Assembly: GCA_020056155.1 (NCBI GenBank)
Contig: JAGVII010000719.1
Span: 1 to 12,555, forward strand
From: Afipia sp.
GTDB lineage: Bacteria; Pseudomonadota; Alphaproteobacteria; Rhizobiales; Xanthobacteraceae
DNA length: 12,555 nt
Direction: 5' to 3'
This document shows positions 6,541 to 12,555 of this stretch, piece after piece. Each line of letters starts with the position of its first letter. The stretch's first letter is position 1. A program made the position numbers and the translations under genes. Below the pieces are notes generated by a model, which saw nothing but the letters and a program-made list of their open reading frames with translations, had not been told where the DNA came from and did not search any database.

Positions 6541-7551
6541 GTGAATTTCATCAAAACAGCCGTCGTTGCCGGCCTTGTTGCCGCATCGACCTCGGCATTT
6601 GCCGCCGATATCACAGGCGCGGGTGCGACGTTCCCGTTCCCCGTCTATTCGAAATGGGCTGACGCCTACAAGAAAGAGACCGGCCACGGTCTGAACTATC
6701 AGTCGATTGGTTCGGGCGCCGGCATCAAGCAGATCCAGGCCAAGACCGTGACTTTCGGCGCGACTGACGCACCGCTCAAGGCTGAACAGCTTGAGAAGGA
6801 TGGCCTCATTCAGTGGCCGATGGTGATGGGCGCGATCGTGCCGGTTGTGAATCTCGAAGGCATCAAGCCGGGTGAACTGGTTCTCTCCGGCCAACTGCTC
6901 GGCGACATCTATCTCGGCAAGGTCAAGACCTGGAACGACCCAGCGATCGCCAAGCTGAATCCGAAGGTCAAGCTGCCTTCAGACGCCATCACCGTGGTGC
7001 GCCGCTCGGACGGTTCGGGAACGACCTTCAACTTCACTGACTACCTGTCCAAGGTCAATCCTGAGTGGAAGTCCAAGGTCGGCCTGGGAACCGCTGTTGA
7101 ATGGCCCACCGGCGTTGGCGCCAAGGGCAACGAAGGCGTTGCTGGCAACGTCGGCCAGACCAAGAACTCGATCGGTTATGTCGAGTACGCTTACGCCAAG
7201 CAGAACAAGCTGACCTATGCAGCGATGACCAACAAGGCCGGCAAGACCGTTCAGCCGACCATGGCGACGTTCCAGGCTGCGGCCTCCAATGCCGACTGGG
7301 CGAAGGCACCGGGCTATTACGTGATCCTGACCGACCAGCCGGGTGAAACCTCGTGGCCGATCACTGCCGCGACCTTCATCCTCATGCACAAGGTTCCGGC
7401 CGATAAGGCGGCGTCCGCGGAAGCGATCAAGTTCTTCAAATGGTCGTTCGAGAAGGGCGACAAGATGGCTGAGGAACTCGATTACATCCCTATGCCTGAG
7501 CCGGTGGTCAAGCTGATCGAAAAGACCTGGTCAGCCGACATCAAGAGCTAA
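6541..7551 (+). CDS. pstS: Phosphate ABC transporter periplasmic binding protein PstS
   Basis: PstS captures inorganic phosphate in the periplasm and delivers it to PstCAB. From GTG 6541 the protein is 336 residues, a normal family length. It starts with a signal peptide, [20 protein letters not shown] then Ala, with cleavage predicted before ADITGAG near residue 22. No lipobox cysteine is present, so it should be soluble rather than a lipoprotein. Mature features include [33 protein letters not shown] and the phosphate-loop motif [16 protein letters not shown]. Further on are GNEGVAGNV and a C-terminal helix region with [19 protein letters not shown] is chosen over ATG 6505 because of the GGAGAGA site and the clean signal peptide. 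A Pho box lies about 100 bases upstream, and a hairpin follows the gene. Confidence 0.95.
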   Translation: MNFIKTAVVAGLVAASTSAFAADITGAGATFPFPVYSKWADAYKKETGHGLNYQSIGSGAGIKQIQAKTVTFGATDAPLKAEQLEKDGLIQWPMVMGAIVPVVNLEGIKPGELVLSGQLLGDIYLGKVKTWNDPAIAKLNPKVKLPSDAITVVRRSDGSGTTFNFTDYLSKVNPEWKSKVGLGTAVEWPTGVGAKGNEGVAGNVGQTKNSIGYVEYAYAKQNKLTYAAMTNKAGKTVQPTMATFQAAASNADWAKAPGYYVILTDQPGETSWPITAATFILMHKVPADKAASAEAIKFFKWSFEKGDKMAEELDYIPMPEPVVKLIEKTWSADIKS

Positions 7552-7560
7552 GCAACAGTT

Positions 7561-7595
7561 CCGGAGGAGGGGTCAGCCTCTCCTCCGGTTTCTTT
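7561..7595 (+). terminator. Hairpin with T-rich tail between pstS and pstC (attenuator or mRNA-stabilising stem)
   Basis: CCGGAGGAG (7561-7569) pairs perfectly with CTCCTCCGG (7580-7588). Two more pairs (one G-U) extend it inward to a 6-base loop, and TTTCTTT (7589-7595) follows. This looks like a Rho-independent terminator of moderate strength located 10 bases after the pstS stop. As the genes downstream belong to the same operon, partial termination or 3'-end protection of pstS mRNA is likely, giving more PstS than transporter. Confidence 0.7.
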
Positions 7596-7653
7596 GACGG
7601 CGACCGGCGCCAGACGTGTGTGGCCAGCAGGCTTCAACTAGAGTGAATGGGAC

Positions 7654-7659
7654 AGGGGA
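7654..7659 (+). promoter_or_regulatory. Ribosome binding site favouring GTG 7665 for pstC
   Basis: AGGGGA lies 5 bases before GTG 7665. ATG 7647, 18 bases upstream in frame, has only a weak GAG before it. Confidence 0.45.
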
Positions 7660-7664
7660 CGAGC

Positions 7665-8663
7665 GTGGCAGAGATGGCCGTTCAAAGCACCTCGATGGAA
7701 GAAGCCGGACCTTACGATCGCGCGAAGGCTCTGAGCGCATTCAAGTTCGGCGACAAGGCATTTTACTGGACCACCCGGGCCTGCGCGCTCGCGGTTCTTC
7801 TCATTCTTGGCGGCATTATTCTTTCTCTCATCGCTGGCGCCTGGCCTGCAATGAAAGAGTATGGTTTTGCATTCCTGTGGACGCAGCGCTGGGCGCCGTC
7901 CGCAGATCCTCCGGTTCTTGGCGCGCTTGGCCCGATCTACGGCACGCTGGTGACTTCGGTTATTGCGATGATGATCGCCATCCCGATTGGTATCGGCATC
8001 GCGATATTTCTGACCGAGTTGTGTCCGCAATGGTTGCGTCGGCCGATCGGCATGGCAGTCGAACTGCTCGCCGGCGTTCCGTCGATCATTTACGGCATGT
8101 GGGGCTTCTTCGTGCTCGGCCCGTTCCTGGCCAATACGTTCCAGCCGTTCATGATCCGGATCTTCGACGGCGTCCCGATCCTCGGCACGATCTTCGCTGG
8201 TCCGCCATCGTACCTCAGTCTGTTCAACGCTGCGTTGATCCTCGCGATCATGGTGCTGCCGTTCATCACCGCGATTTCCGTCGACGTGTTCAAGACGGTG
8301 CCGCCGGTTTTGAAGGAAGCGGCTTATGGCGTCGGCTGCACCACGTGGGAAGTCGTGCGCAACGTCGTTATTCCCTATACTAAAGTCGGCGTGATCGGCG
8401 GCATCATGCTGGCGCTCGGCCGTGCGCTGGGCGAGACGATGGCCGTTACCTTCATCATCGGAAACTCGTTCCGGATATCCTCGTCGGTCTTTGCGCCCGG
8501 TACGACGATTTCAGCGGCTATCGCCAGCGAATTTGCCGAAAGCGATGGCCTTCATCAGTCCGGCCTCATTTTGCTCGGCCTGCTGCTGTTCGTGCTCACA
8601 TTCTTCGTGCTGGCCGCTGCGCGACTGATGTTGATGCGCCTTGAGAAGAAAGCGGGGAACTGA
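7665..8663 (+). CDS. pstC: Phosphate ABC transporter permease PstC
   Basis: PstC is one of two inner-membrane permeases of the high-affinity phosphate importer. The 332-residue protein has an N-terminal cytoplasmic stretch, a first membrane helix at about residues 37-58 (ALAVLLILGGIILSLIAGAW), a periplasmic segment with FLWTQRWAPSADPPVLGALG, then the binding-protein-dependent permease core: GTLVTSVIAMMIAIPIGIGI, GVPSIIYGMWGFFVLGPF and further helices. The cytoplasmic EAA loop that docks on PstB reads LKEAAYGVGCTTWEVVRNVV, followed by LGRALGETMAVTFIIGN, characteristic of PstC. GTG 7665 is favoured by AGGGGA 5 bases upstream; ATG 7647 in the same frame would add six residues. It is separated from pstS by a hairpin, and its stop is 3 bases before pstA. 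Confidence 0.95.
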   Translation: MAEMAVQSTSMEEAGPYDRAKALSAFKFGDKAFYWTTRACALAVLLILGGIILSLIAGAWPAMKEYGFAFLWTQRWAPSADPPVLGALGPIYGTLVTSVIAMMIAIPIGIGIAIFLTELCPQWLRRPIGMAVELLAGVPSIIYGMWGFFVLGPFLANTFQPFMIRIFDGVPILGTIFAGPPSYLSLFNAALILAIMVLPFITAISVDVFKTVPPVLKEAAYGVGCTTWEVVRNVVIPYTKVGVIGGIMLALGRALGETMAVTFIIGNSFRISSSVFAPGTTISAAIASEFAESDGLHQSGLILLGLLLFVLTFFVLAAARLMLMRLEKKAGN

Positions 8664-8666
8664 GCC

Positions 8667-9512
8667 ATGAACCCGATTTATGCCTCTCGCCGCCGCTCGG
8701 ATATCGTGATTCGATTTTTGTGTCTGGGGGCCGCGTTATTCGGCGTCACCTGGCTTGCGCTGATCCTGTTCACACTGTTCTACAACGGCCTTGCGGGCCT
8801 GAACCTTAGCATCTTCACCGAGAACACTCCGCCGCCAGGCTCCACGGACGGCGGATTGCTCAATGCCATCGTCGGTTCGATCATCATGACGGTGCTTGGT
8901 GTCGGCATCGGCGCTCCGATCGGACTGTTCGCCGGGACTTACCTCGCGGAGTACGGCAAGCACGACCGGCTGACCTCGGTGATCCGGTTTATCAATGACA
9001 TCCTGCTGAGCGCGCCGTCGATCATCATCGGCTTGTTCGTCTACGGTGCCGTCGTCGTGCCGATGGGCGGGTTCTCGGCGTTCGCGGGCACACTGGCGCT
9101 GGCGGTCATCGTTATCCCGGTGGTGGTGCGCACAACCGAGGATATGCTTGGTCTTGTTCCCAATCCGCTGCGTGAAGCAGCGTCCGCGCTCGGCTTGCCG
9201 CGTTCCCTGGTCATCAAGCGCATCGCTTATCGCGCAGCACGCGCAGGCCTGATCACCGGTGTGTTGCTGGCGACCGCGCGTGTCGCGGGTGAAACTGCGC
9301 CGCTGCTGTTCACCGCGCTCAGCAACCAGTTCTTCAGCCTCGATCTTACCAAGACGATGGCCAACCTGCCGGTGACCATCAATAACTTCGTCCAGAGTCC
9401 CTACGAGTACTGGAAACAGCTCGCTTGGAGCGGAGCTCTCCTGATCACCCTGACCGTACTTGCCCTTAACATTGGCGCGCGTATTCTTGGCGCCGAGAGG
9501 ACATCTAAATGA
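8667..9512 (+). CDS. pstA: Phosphate ABC transporter permease PstA
   Basis: PstA pairs with PstC to form the membrane channel for phosphate. The 281-residue length is typical. It has an N-terminal helix ([19 protein letters not shown], about residues 18-36), a periplasmic loop with [20 protein letters not shown], and the permease core with [20 protein letters not shown] and [19 protein letters not shown]. The EAA loop reads [20 protein letters not shown], then [20 protein letters not shown], diagnostic of PstA. The last helix is in [18 protein letters not shown]. The start ATG lies 3 bases after the pstC stop, and the stop overlaps the pstB start (ATGA), so expression is tightly coupled. Confidence 0.95.
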   Translation: MNPIYASRRRSDIVIRFLCLGAALFGVTWLALILFTLFYNGLAGLNLSIFTENTPPPGSTDGGLLNAIVGSIIMTVLGVGIGAPIGLFAGTYLAEYGKHDRLTSVIRFINDILLSAPSIIIGLFVYGAVVVPMGGFSAFAGTLALAVIVIPVVVRTTEDMLGLVPNPLREAASALGLPRSLVIKRIAYRAARAGLITGVLLATARVAGETAPLLFTALSNQFFSLDLTKTMANLPVTINNFVQSPYEYWKQLAWSGALLITLTVLALNIGARILGAERTSK

Positions 9513-10333
9513 ACGATCTCTCAGTCTCCGTTAGTATGCCCGCTGGACACACCCCTTCGATGGTGGGACAGCCGGATGCGCGACCAAAGGTTACCGCACG
9601 CGACCTGAATTTCTACTATGGCGAACACCACGCGTTGAAGAGCATTAACCTCACTCTCGGCGAGAATCGCGTCACCGCGTTCATCGGTCCGTCAGGCTGC
9701 GGTAAATCGACGTTGCTGCGTATTTTCAATCGGATGTACGATCTCTATCCGGGTCAGAAGGCGGTGGGCCAGCTCATGCTGGACACAACCAATATTCTCG
9801 ATCCGAAGCTCGATCTGAACCTACTGCGCGCCCGGATCGGAATGGTGTTCCAGAAGCCGACGCCGTTTCCGATGACGATCTATGAGAACATCGCTTTCGG
9901 CATCAGGCTCTATGAGAAGATCTCGAAGTCGGAAATGGACGGCCGCGTCGAGGCAGCGCTGAAAGGCGGAGCGCTCTGGAACGAGGTGAAGGACAAGCTG
10001 AACGCCAGCGGTCTCAGCCTGTCGGGCGGGCAGCAGCAGCGCCTGTGCATCGCGCGGACTGTTGCGGTTCGTCCCGAAGTGATCCTGTTCGACGAGCCTT
10101 GCTCGGCACTCGATCCGATCTCGACCGCGAAGATCGAAGAACTGATCCAGGAGTTGAAGGAAGATTACACGATCGCCATCGTGACGCATAATATGCAACA
10201 GGCGGCGCGTGTGTCGGACAAGACCGCGTTTATGTATCTCGGCGAGCTGATCGAGTTCGACGACACCAACAAGATATTCACTTCGCCGACCGATCGGCGC
10301 ACGCAAGACTACATCACCGGCCGGTTCGGCTGA
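9509..10333 (+). CDS. pstB: Phosphate ABC transporter ATP-binding protein PstB
   Basis: PstB is the cytoplasmic ATPase that powers phosphate import and, with PhoU, takes part in signalling to the PhoR/PhoB system. The 274-residue protein shows every ABC motif in order: Walker [10 protein letters not shown] at 60-68, Q-loop FQKPTPFPM with Q115, signature LSGGQQQRL at 171-179, Walker B VILFDEP at 191-197 with catalytic E196, D-loop SALD at 199-202 and switch H227. The stretch [20 protein letters not shown] is typical of PstB rather than other importers. It has an N-terminal extension of about 28 residues before the ABC fold. ATG 9509 overlaps the pstA stop. Residues 269-274 (ITGRFG) match the family's usual end. 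Confidence 0.96.
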   Translation: MNDLSVSVSMPAGHTPSMVGQPDARPKVTARDLNFYYGEHHALKSINLTLGENRVTAFIGPSGCGKSTLLRIFNRMYDLYPGQKAVGQLMLDTTNILDPKLDLNLLRARIGMVFQKPTPFPMTIYENIAFGIRLYEKISKSEMDGRVEAALKGGALWNEVKDKLNASGLSLSGGQQQRLCIARTVAVRPEVILFDEPCSALDPISTAKIEELIQELKEDYTIAIVTHNMQQAARVSDKTAFMYLGELIEFDDTNKIFTSPTDRRTQDYITGRFG

Positions 10334-10359
10334 CGCGCATTTCGCGGGAGAGAGATACC

Positions 10360-11076
10360 ATGGGTTCAGATCATACCGCTACGGCGTTCGATGAAGACCT
10401 TCAGGAGCTCAATCGGCTTGTAGCCGAGATGGGCGGCTTGGCCGAACGGCAGATCGTCGATTCGGTCGATGCCTTGATCCGGCGCGACGTTACGCTCGGC
10501 AAGCGCGTTGTCGCCGCCGATCTCGAGATCGATAAGCTGCAGCACCTCATCGAGGAACGTGCAGTGTTAACCATCGCTCGCCGCCAGCCGATGGCCGTCG
10601 ACTTGCGTGAGATCGTCAGCTCAATGCGTGTCGCGACCGATCTCGAGCGCATCGGCGACCTGTCCAAGAATATCGGCAAACGGGTTGCTGCGCTCGACAG
10701 CGATTTCCATCCGCTCAAGTTGATCCGTGGTCTGGAGCATATGACCGACCTTGTTCAGTCGCAGGTCAAGTCTGTGCTTGATGCCTATGCGGCGCACGAC
10801 CTGCCGGCCGCGATGACGGTCTGGAAGGGTGACGAAGAGGTCGATGCGATCTGTACATCCCTGTTCCGCGAACTCCTGACCTATATGATGGAAGATCCGC
10901 GCAACATTGGCTTCTGTATCCATTTGATGTTCTGCGCCAAGAACATCGAGCGGATTGGCGATCACGCGACCAATATCGCCGAGACGGTGTTTTATATGAT
11001 CGAAGGCCAGCAGATGATCGACCAGCGCCCGAAGGGCGATATGACGACCTTTGCAACGGCCGCGTCAGGAAGTTAA
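10360..11076 (+). CDS. phoU: Phosphate signalling protein PhoU
   Basis: PhoU is a cytoplasmic helical protein linking PstSCAB transport to the PhoR kinase, keeping the Pho regulon off when phosphate is plentiful. The 238-residue protein has the duplicated three-helix-bundle layout. The two metal-binding signatures are visible: ATDLERIGDLSKNIGKRV at about 92-109 and AKNIERIGDHATNIAETV at about 193-210, each with the conserved E/D..D pattern. The paired acidic helices VAADLEIDKLQHLIEE (51-66) and WKGDEEVDAICTSLFREL (155-172) precede them. A GGAGAGAGA ribosome site precedes ATG 10360. It starts 26 bases after pstB and ends 24 bases before phoB, as in the classical alphaproteobacterial order. Confidence 0.96.
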   Translation: MGSDHTATAFDEDLQELNRLVAEMGGLAERQIVDSVDALIRRDVTLGKRVVAADLEIDKLQHLIEERAVLTIARRQPMAVDLREIVSSMRVATDLERIGDLSKNIGKRVAALDSDFHPLKLIRGLEHMTDLVQSQVKSVLDAYAAHDLPAAMTVWKGDEEVDAICTSLFRELLTYMMEDPRNIGFCIHLMFCAKNIERIGDHATNIAETVFYMIEGQQMIDQRPKGDMTTFATAASGS

Positions 11077-11100
11077 TGTGGTTGAATTGAAGGATCGAGC

Positions 11101-11805
11101 ATGAGCGCCCGAATTCTTGTGGTCGAGGACGAAGAAGCGCTGACGACGCTGCTTCGCTATAACCTTGATGCCGAGGGCTATGACGTCGAAACGGTTGCAC
11201 GGGGCGACGACGCAGACACGCGGCTCAAGGAACATGTTCCCGATCTTATCGTTCTCGACTGGATGCTTCCCGGGTTGTCCGGGATAGAGTTGTGCCGCAG
11301 GCTGCGCGCGCGGCCCGAGACCAAGCAGATCCCCATCATCATGCTGACAGCACGTGGCGAGGAAAGCGAGCGGGTGAGGGGACTTGCAACCGGCGCGGAC
11401 GATTACATCGTGAAGCCGTTCTCTGTTCCGGAATTGCTTGCACGCGTGAAGGGTCTTTTGCGTCGCGCCAGTCCCGAACGTCTCGCCACCGTTCTGGCAT
11501 TCGGCGACATCGAACTGGACCGGGACAGACGCCGCGTTGCGCGCTCGGGCCGTCCGATTGATCTCGGACCGACCGAGTATCGGCTGCTGGAGTTCTTCCT
11601 TGAGCATCCGGGACGCGTGTTCAGCCGCGAGCAGTTGCTCGACGGCGTGTGGGGGCGCGATATTTATATTGATGAGCGTACCGTGGACGTCCACATCGGG
11701 CGGCTGCGGAAGCTTCTCAATCTTGGACGGGAATCCGATCCGATCCGCACCGTTCGCGGCGCGGGTTACGCGCTCGACGATCGCTTCGCGAAGGCGGCCG
11801 AATAG
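11101..11805 (+). CDS. phoB: Phosphate regulon response regulator PhoB (OmpR family)
   Basis: PhoB is the transcription factor activated by phosphorylation that binds Pho boxes such as the one at 6415-6442. The 234-residue protein has a receiver domain (about 3-120) with acidic pocket E9/D10/E11, phosphoacceptor D53 in LDWMLPG, switch T83 and K105 in IVKPFS. The C-terminal winged helix (about 130-228) contains LGPTEYRLLEFFLEHPGRVF, recognition helix DERTVDVHIGRLRKLL at 191-206 and the wing RTVRGAGYALD. The LGPTEYRLLEFF string and genome position point to PhoB rather than another OmpR-type regulator. AAGGA lies 9 bases before ATG 11101. No phoR kinase follows or precedes the operon in this window. 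It faces a convergent gene. Confidence 0.95.
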   Translation: MSARILVVEDEEALTTLLRYNLDAEGYDVETVARGDDADTRLKEHVPDLIVLDWMLPGLSGIELCRRLRARPETKQIPIIMLTARGEESERVRGLATGADDYIVKPFSVPELLARVKGLLRRASPERLATVLAFGDIELDRDRRRVARSGRPIDLGPTEYRLLEFFLEHPGRVFSREQLLDGVWGRDIYIDERTVDVHIGRLRKLLNLGRESDPIRTVRGAGYALDDRFAKAAE

Positions 11806-11826
11806 AATCGGGCTTATCTTCCATAG

Positions 11827-11840
11827 GGCAGATATCTGCC
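11827..11840. repeat. 14-bp perfect palindrome between phoB and the convergent gene
   Basis: GGCAGATATCTGCC is a perfect 14-bp palindrome in the 49-base gap between two convergent stops. As RNA it could form GGCAG-ATAT-CTGCC on either strand. No T run follows, so a Rho-independent terminator is not supported; a weak bidirectional stop or protein site is possible. Confidence 0.45.
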
Positions 11841-11854
11841 GTCGGCGCGACAGC

Positions 11855-12202
11855 CTATCGGTCCGATGACTCCATTCGCCCGGCGTATCGCGGCAATTCA
11901 GCTGACTTGTCCGGTTTGAGGACGCCCATTACCGCCCGGGCGTGTCCGAGGCTGATGACCGCGATGTCGCGCGTGGGCTGGCCGGCGCGCGGCTGTGCCT
12001 TTTCAATAAGTAGCAACCCGCCTTCTTCGTATATTTTGATCGTGCCTACGCCTGTCCAGATCGTTTCCCGCGCGTCGTAAAAATCCTCAACGCTTTCCGA
12101 TGTGAAGGCGATCTGACCGATGGCAAGTTTGTAGCCGAGCCGCTCGAAACGACTGACGATATCTGCATCGGACATTTTGATGCGTGCGCGTGGCAAACTC
12201 AA
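11855..12202 (-). CDS. Hypothetical protein, 115 aa, unrecognised
   Basis: I do not recognise this family. The minus-strand frame from TTG (12202-12200) to TAG (11857-11855) gives a soluble, mixed charged protein starting MSLPRARIKMSDADIVSRFE, with no signal peptide, membrane helix or cysteine pair. The middle has alternating hydrophobic strands (WTGVGTIKIYEEGGLLLIEK) followed by a basic loop RAGQPTRDIAVISLGHARAV. TTG is chosen because GGGAGGG lies 8 bases upstream; alternatives are ATG 12175 (shorter) and ATG 12271 (longer, poor ribosome site). It is convergent with phoB, so it is probably not part of the Pho operon. The compact hydrophobic pattern and strong ribosome site make a real gene likely; the function is open. 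Confidence 0.65.
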   Translation of the reverse strand: MSLPRARIKMSDADIVSRFERLGYKLAIGQIAFTSESVEDFYDARETIWTGVGTIKIYEEGGLLLIEKAQPRAGQPTRDIAVISLGHARAVMGVLKPDKSAELPRYAGRMESSDR

Positions 12203-12545
12203 CGTGGATTCCCTCCCTGTCACGACAGCCTCCTTCGTCCTTCGGATCGGAAGGCGGCTGTATTGACCCATGACGCTGTGAAGAATCGCGCCGTTACGGC
12301 GTCGTTATTGACCGCAGGTTGGGAGTGGCAGGTATCCTCGTAAAGCTCTTTTTCAATCAAGGCGGCGTTTTTGCGTTGCCGCAAAAAAAAGGCTTGAGCG
12401 TGGTGCGCTGCACACCCAGCCACCACGGTCACAAACTTGTGCCGCGCCTATCTGAAATTCGATGGCACGCTTTGAAAGCTCCATGTTAGCTTTGTCATGG
12501 GCGAGGATTCAAAGTCCCGTCCAGCATTGGGCAAGGAGACCAAAA
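12203..12545. other. 343-base gene-free stretch between divergent genes
   Basis: No supported gene. It holds the GGGAGGG ribosome site of the minus-strand gene (12211-12217) and a TTTTTGCG/CGCAAAAA stem with a TTGC loop (12368-12387), which has its T run before and A run after the stem and so is not a terminator. It also holds a CGTGGTG/CACCACG inverted repeat (12399-12405 and 12421-12427) and a short CACAA-AC-TTGTG repeat (12430-12441). The last two may be operator sites for the gene starting at the right edge; no clear promoter pair was seen. Confidence 0.5.
12211..12217 (-). promoter_or_regulatory. Ribosome binding site that places the start of the minus-strand gene at TTG 12202
   Basis: On the minus strand GGGAGGG is followed after 8 bases by TTG (12202-12200). 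It is the only strong ribosome site near the start of this frame; ATG 12271 and ATG 12175 have none comparable. Confidence 0.5.
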
Positions 12546-12555
12546 ATGGCCTGGA
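12546..12555 (+). CDS. Start of a further gene cut by the window edge
   Basis: ATG 12546 follows a near-perfect ribosome site AAGGAG (12533-12538) by 7 bases and reads Met-Ala-Trp before the window ends. Too little is present to name it. Another frame, from ATG 12497, is also open to the edge but has no ribosome site. Confidence 0.5.

Noticed and set aside
7616..8383. 255-codon plus-strand frame overlapping pstC
   Set aside because: Its translation is Arg/His/Ser-rich with no membrane segments, whereas the pstC frame gives clear helices and the EAA loop.
12368..12390. T/A-flanked hairpin as a terminator
   Set aside because: On either strand the T run precedes the stem and the A run follows it, the reverse of a Rho-independent terminator.
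12490..12500. TTGTCATG as a second Pho site
   Set aside because: Only a single half-site; no partner at 11-bp spacing on either side.

Overview
The window reads as an ordinary, GC-rich alphaproteobacterial chromosome segment, most likely from the Bradyrhizobium/Afipia/Oligotropha/Nitrobacter group of Hyphomicrobiales. That placement is inferred from the fused two-subunit formate dehydrogenase of the Methylorubrum FDH1 type, the pstSCAB-phoU-phoB gene order, and a tiny membrane protein of a style common in that group. No phylogenetic test was possible. I see no mobile element, CRISPR array, tRNA or rRNA.

Region 1 (1-1560) concerns cofactors and sulfur. It holds the C-terminal half of moeA (metal insertion into molybdopterin), a convergent 51-residue membrane protein that is easy to miss, a TusA-family sulfur carrier, and a DUF971 protein translationally coupled to it.

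Region 2 (1739-6210) encodes an NAD-dependent molybdenum/tungsten formate dehydrogenase in two overlapping genes. One is a diaphorase subunit in which the NuoE-like and NuoF-like proteins are fused. The other is a 921-residue catalytic subunit with a [2Fe-2S] domain, a double [4Fe-4S] ferredoxin domain and a Cys-type molybdopterin domain. The cysteines of the His-Cys cluster usual in the NuoG-like N-terminus are absent. moeA upstream fits the cofactor demand, and TusA may feed sulfur to the cofactor. No fdhD or fdsD is visible.

Region 3 (6211-11805) is the phosphate-starvation module pstS-pstC-pstA-pstB-phoU-phoB. It is preceded by an AT-rich regulatory stretch with three Pho half-sites and a separate sigma-70-like promoter embedded in an inverted repeat. 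A strong hairpin followed by a T-rich run lies between pstS and pstC and probably sets PstS above the transporter subunits. phoR, often next to this cluster, is not in the window; the gene immediately upstream is the formate dehydrogenase subunit.

Region 4 (11806-12555) holds a convergent, unrecognised 115-residue protein with a TTG start, a gene-free stretch with small inverted repeats, and the first codons of a further gene at the right edge.

Nothing here is a clear previously undescribed system. The points most worth a second look are the iron-sulfur wiring of the formate dehydrogenase, the architecture of the pstS control region, the pstS-pstC hairpin and the two unrecognised small proteins.
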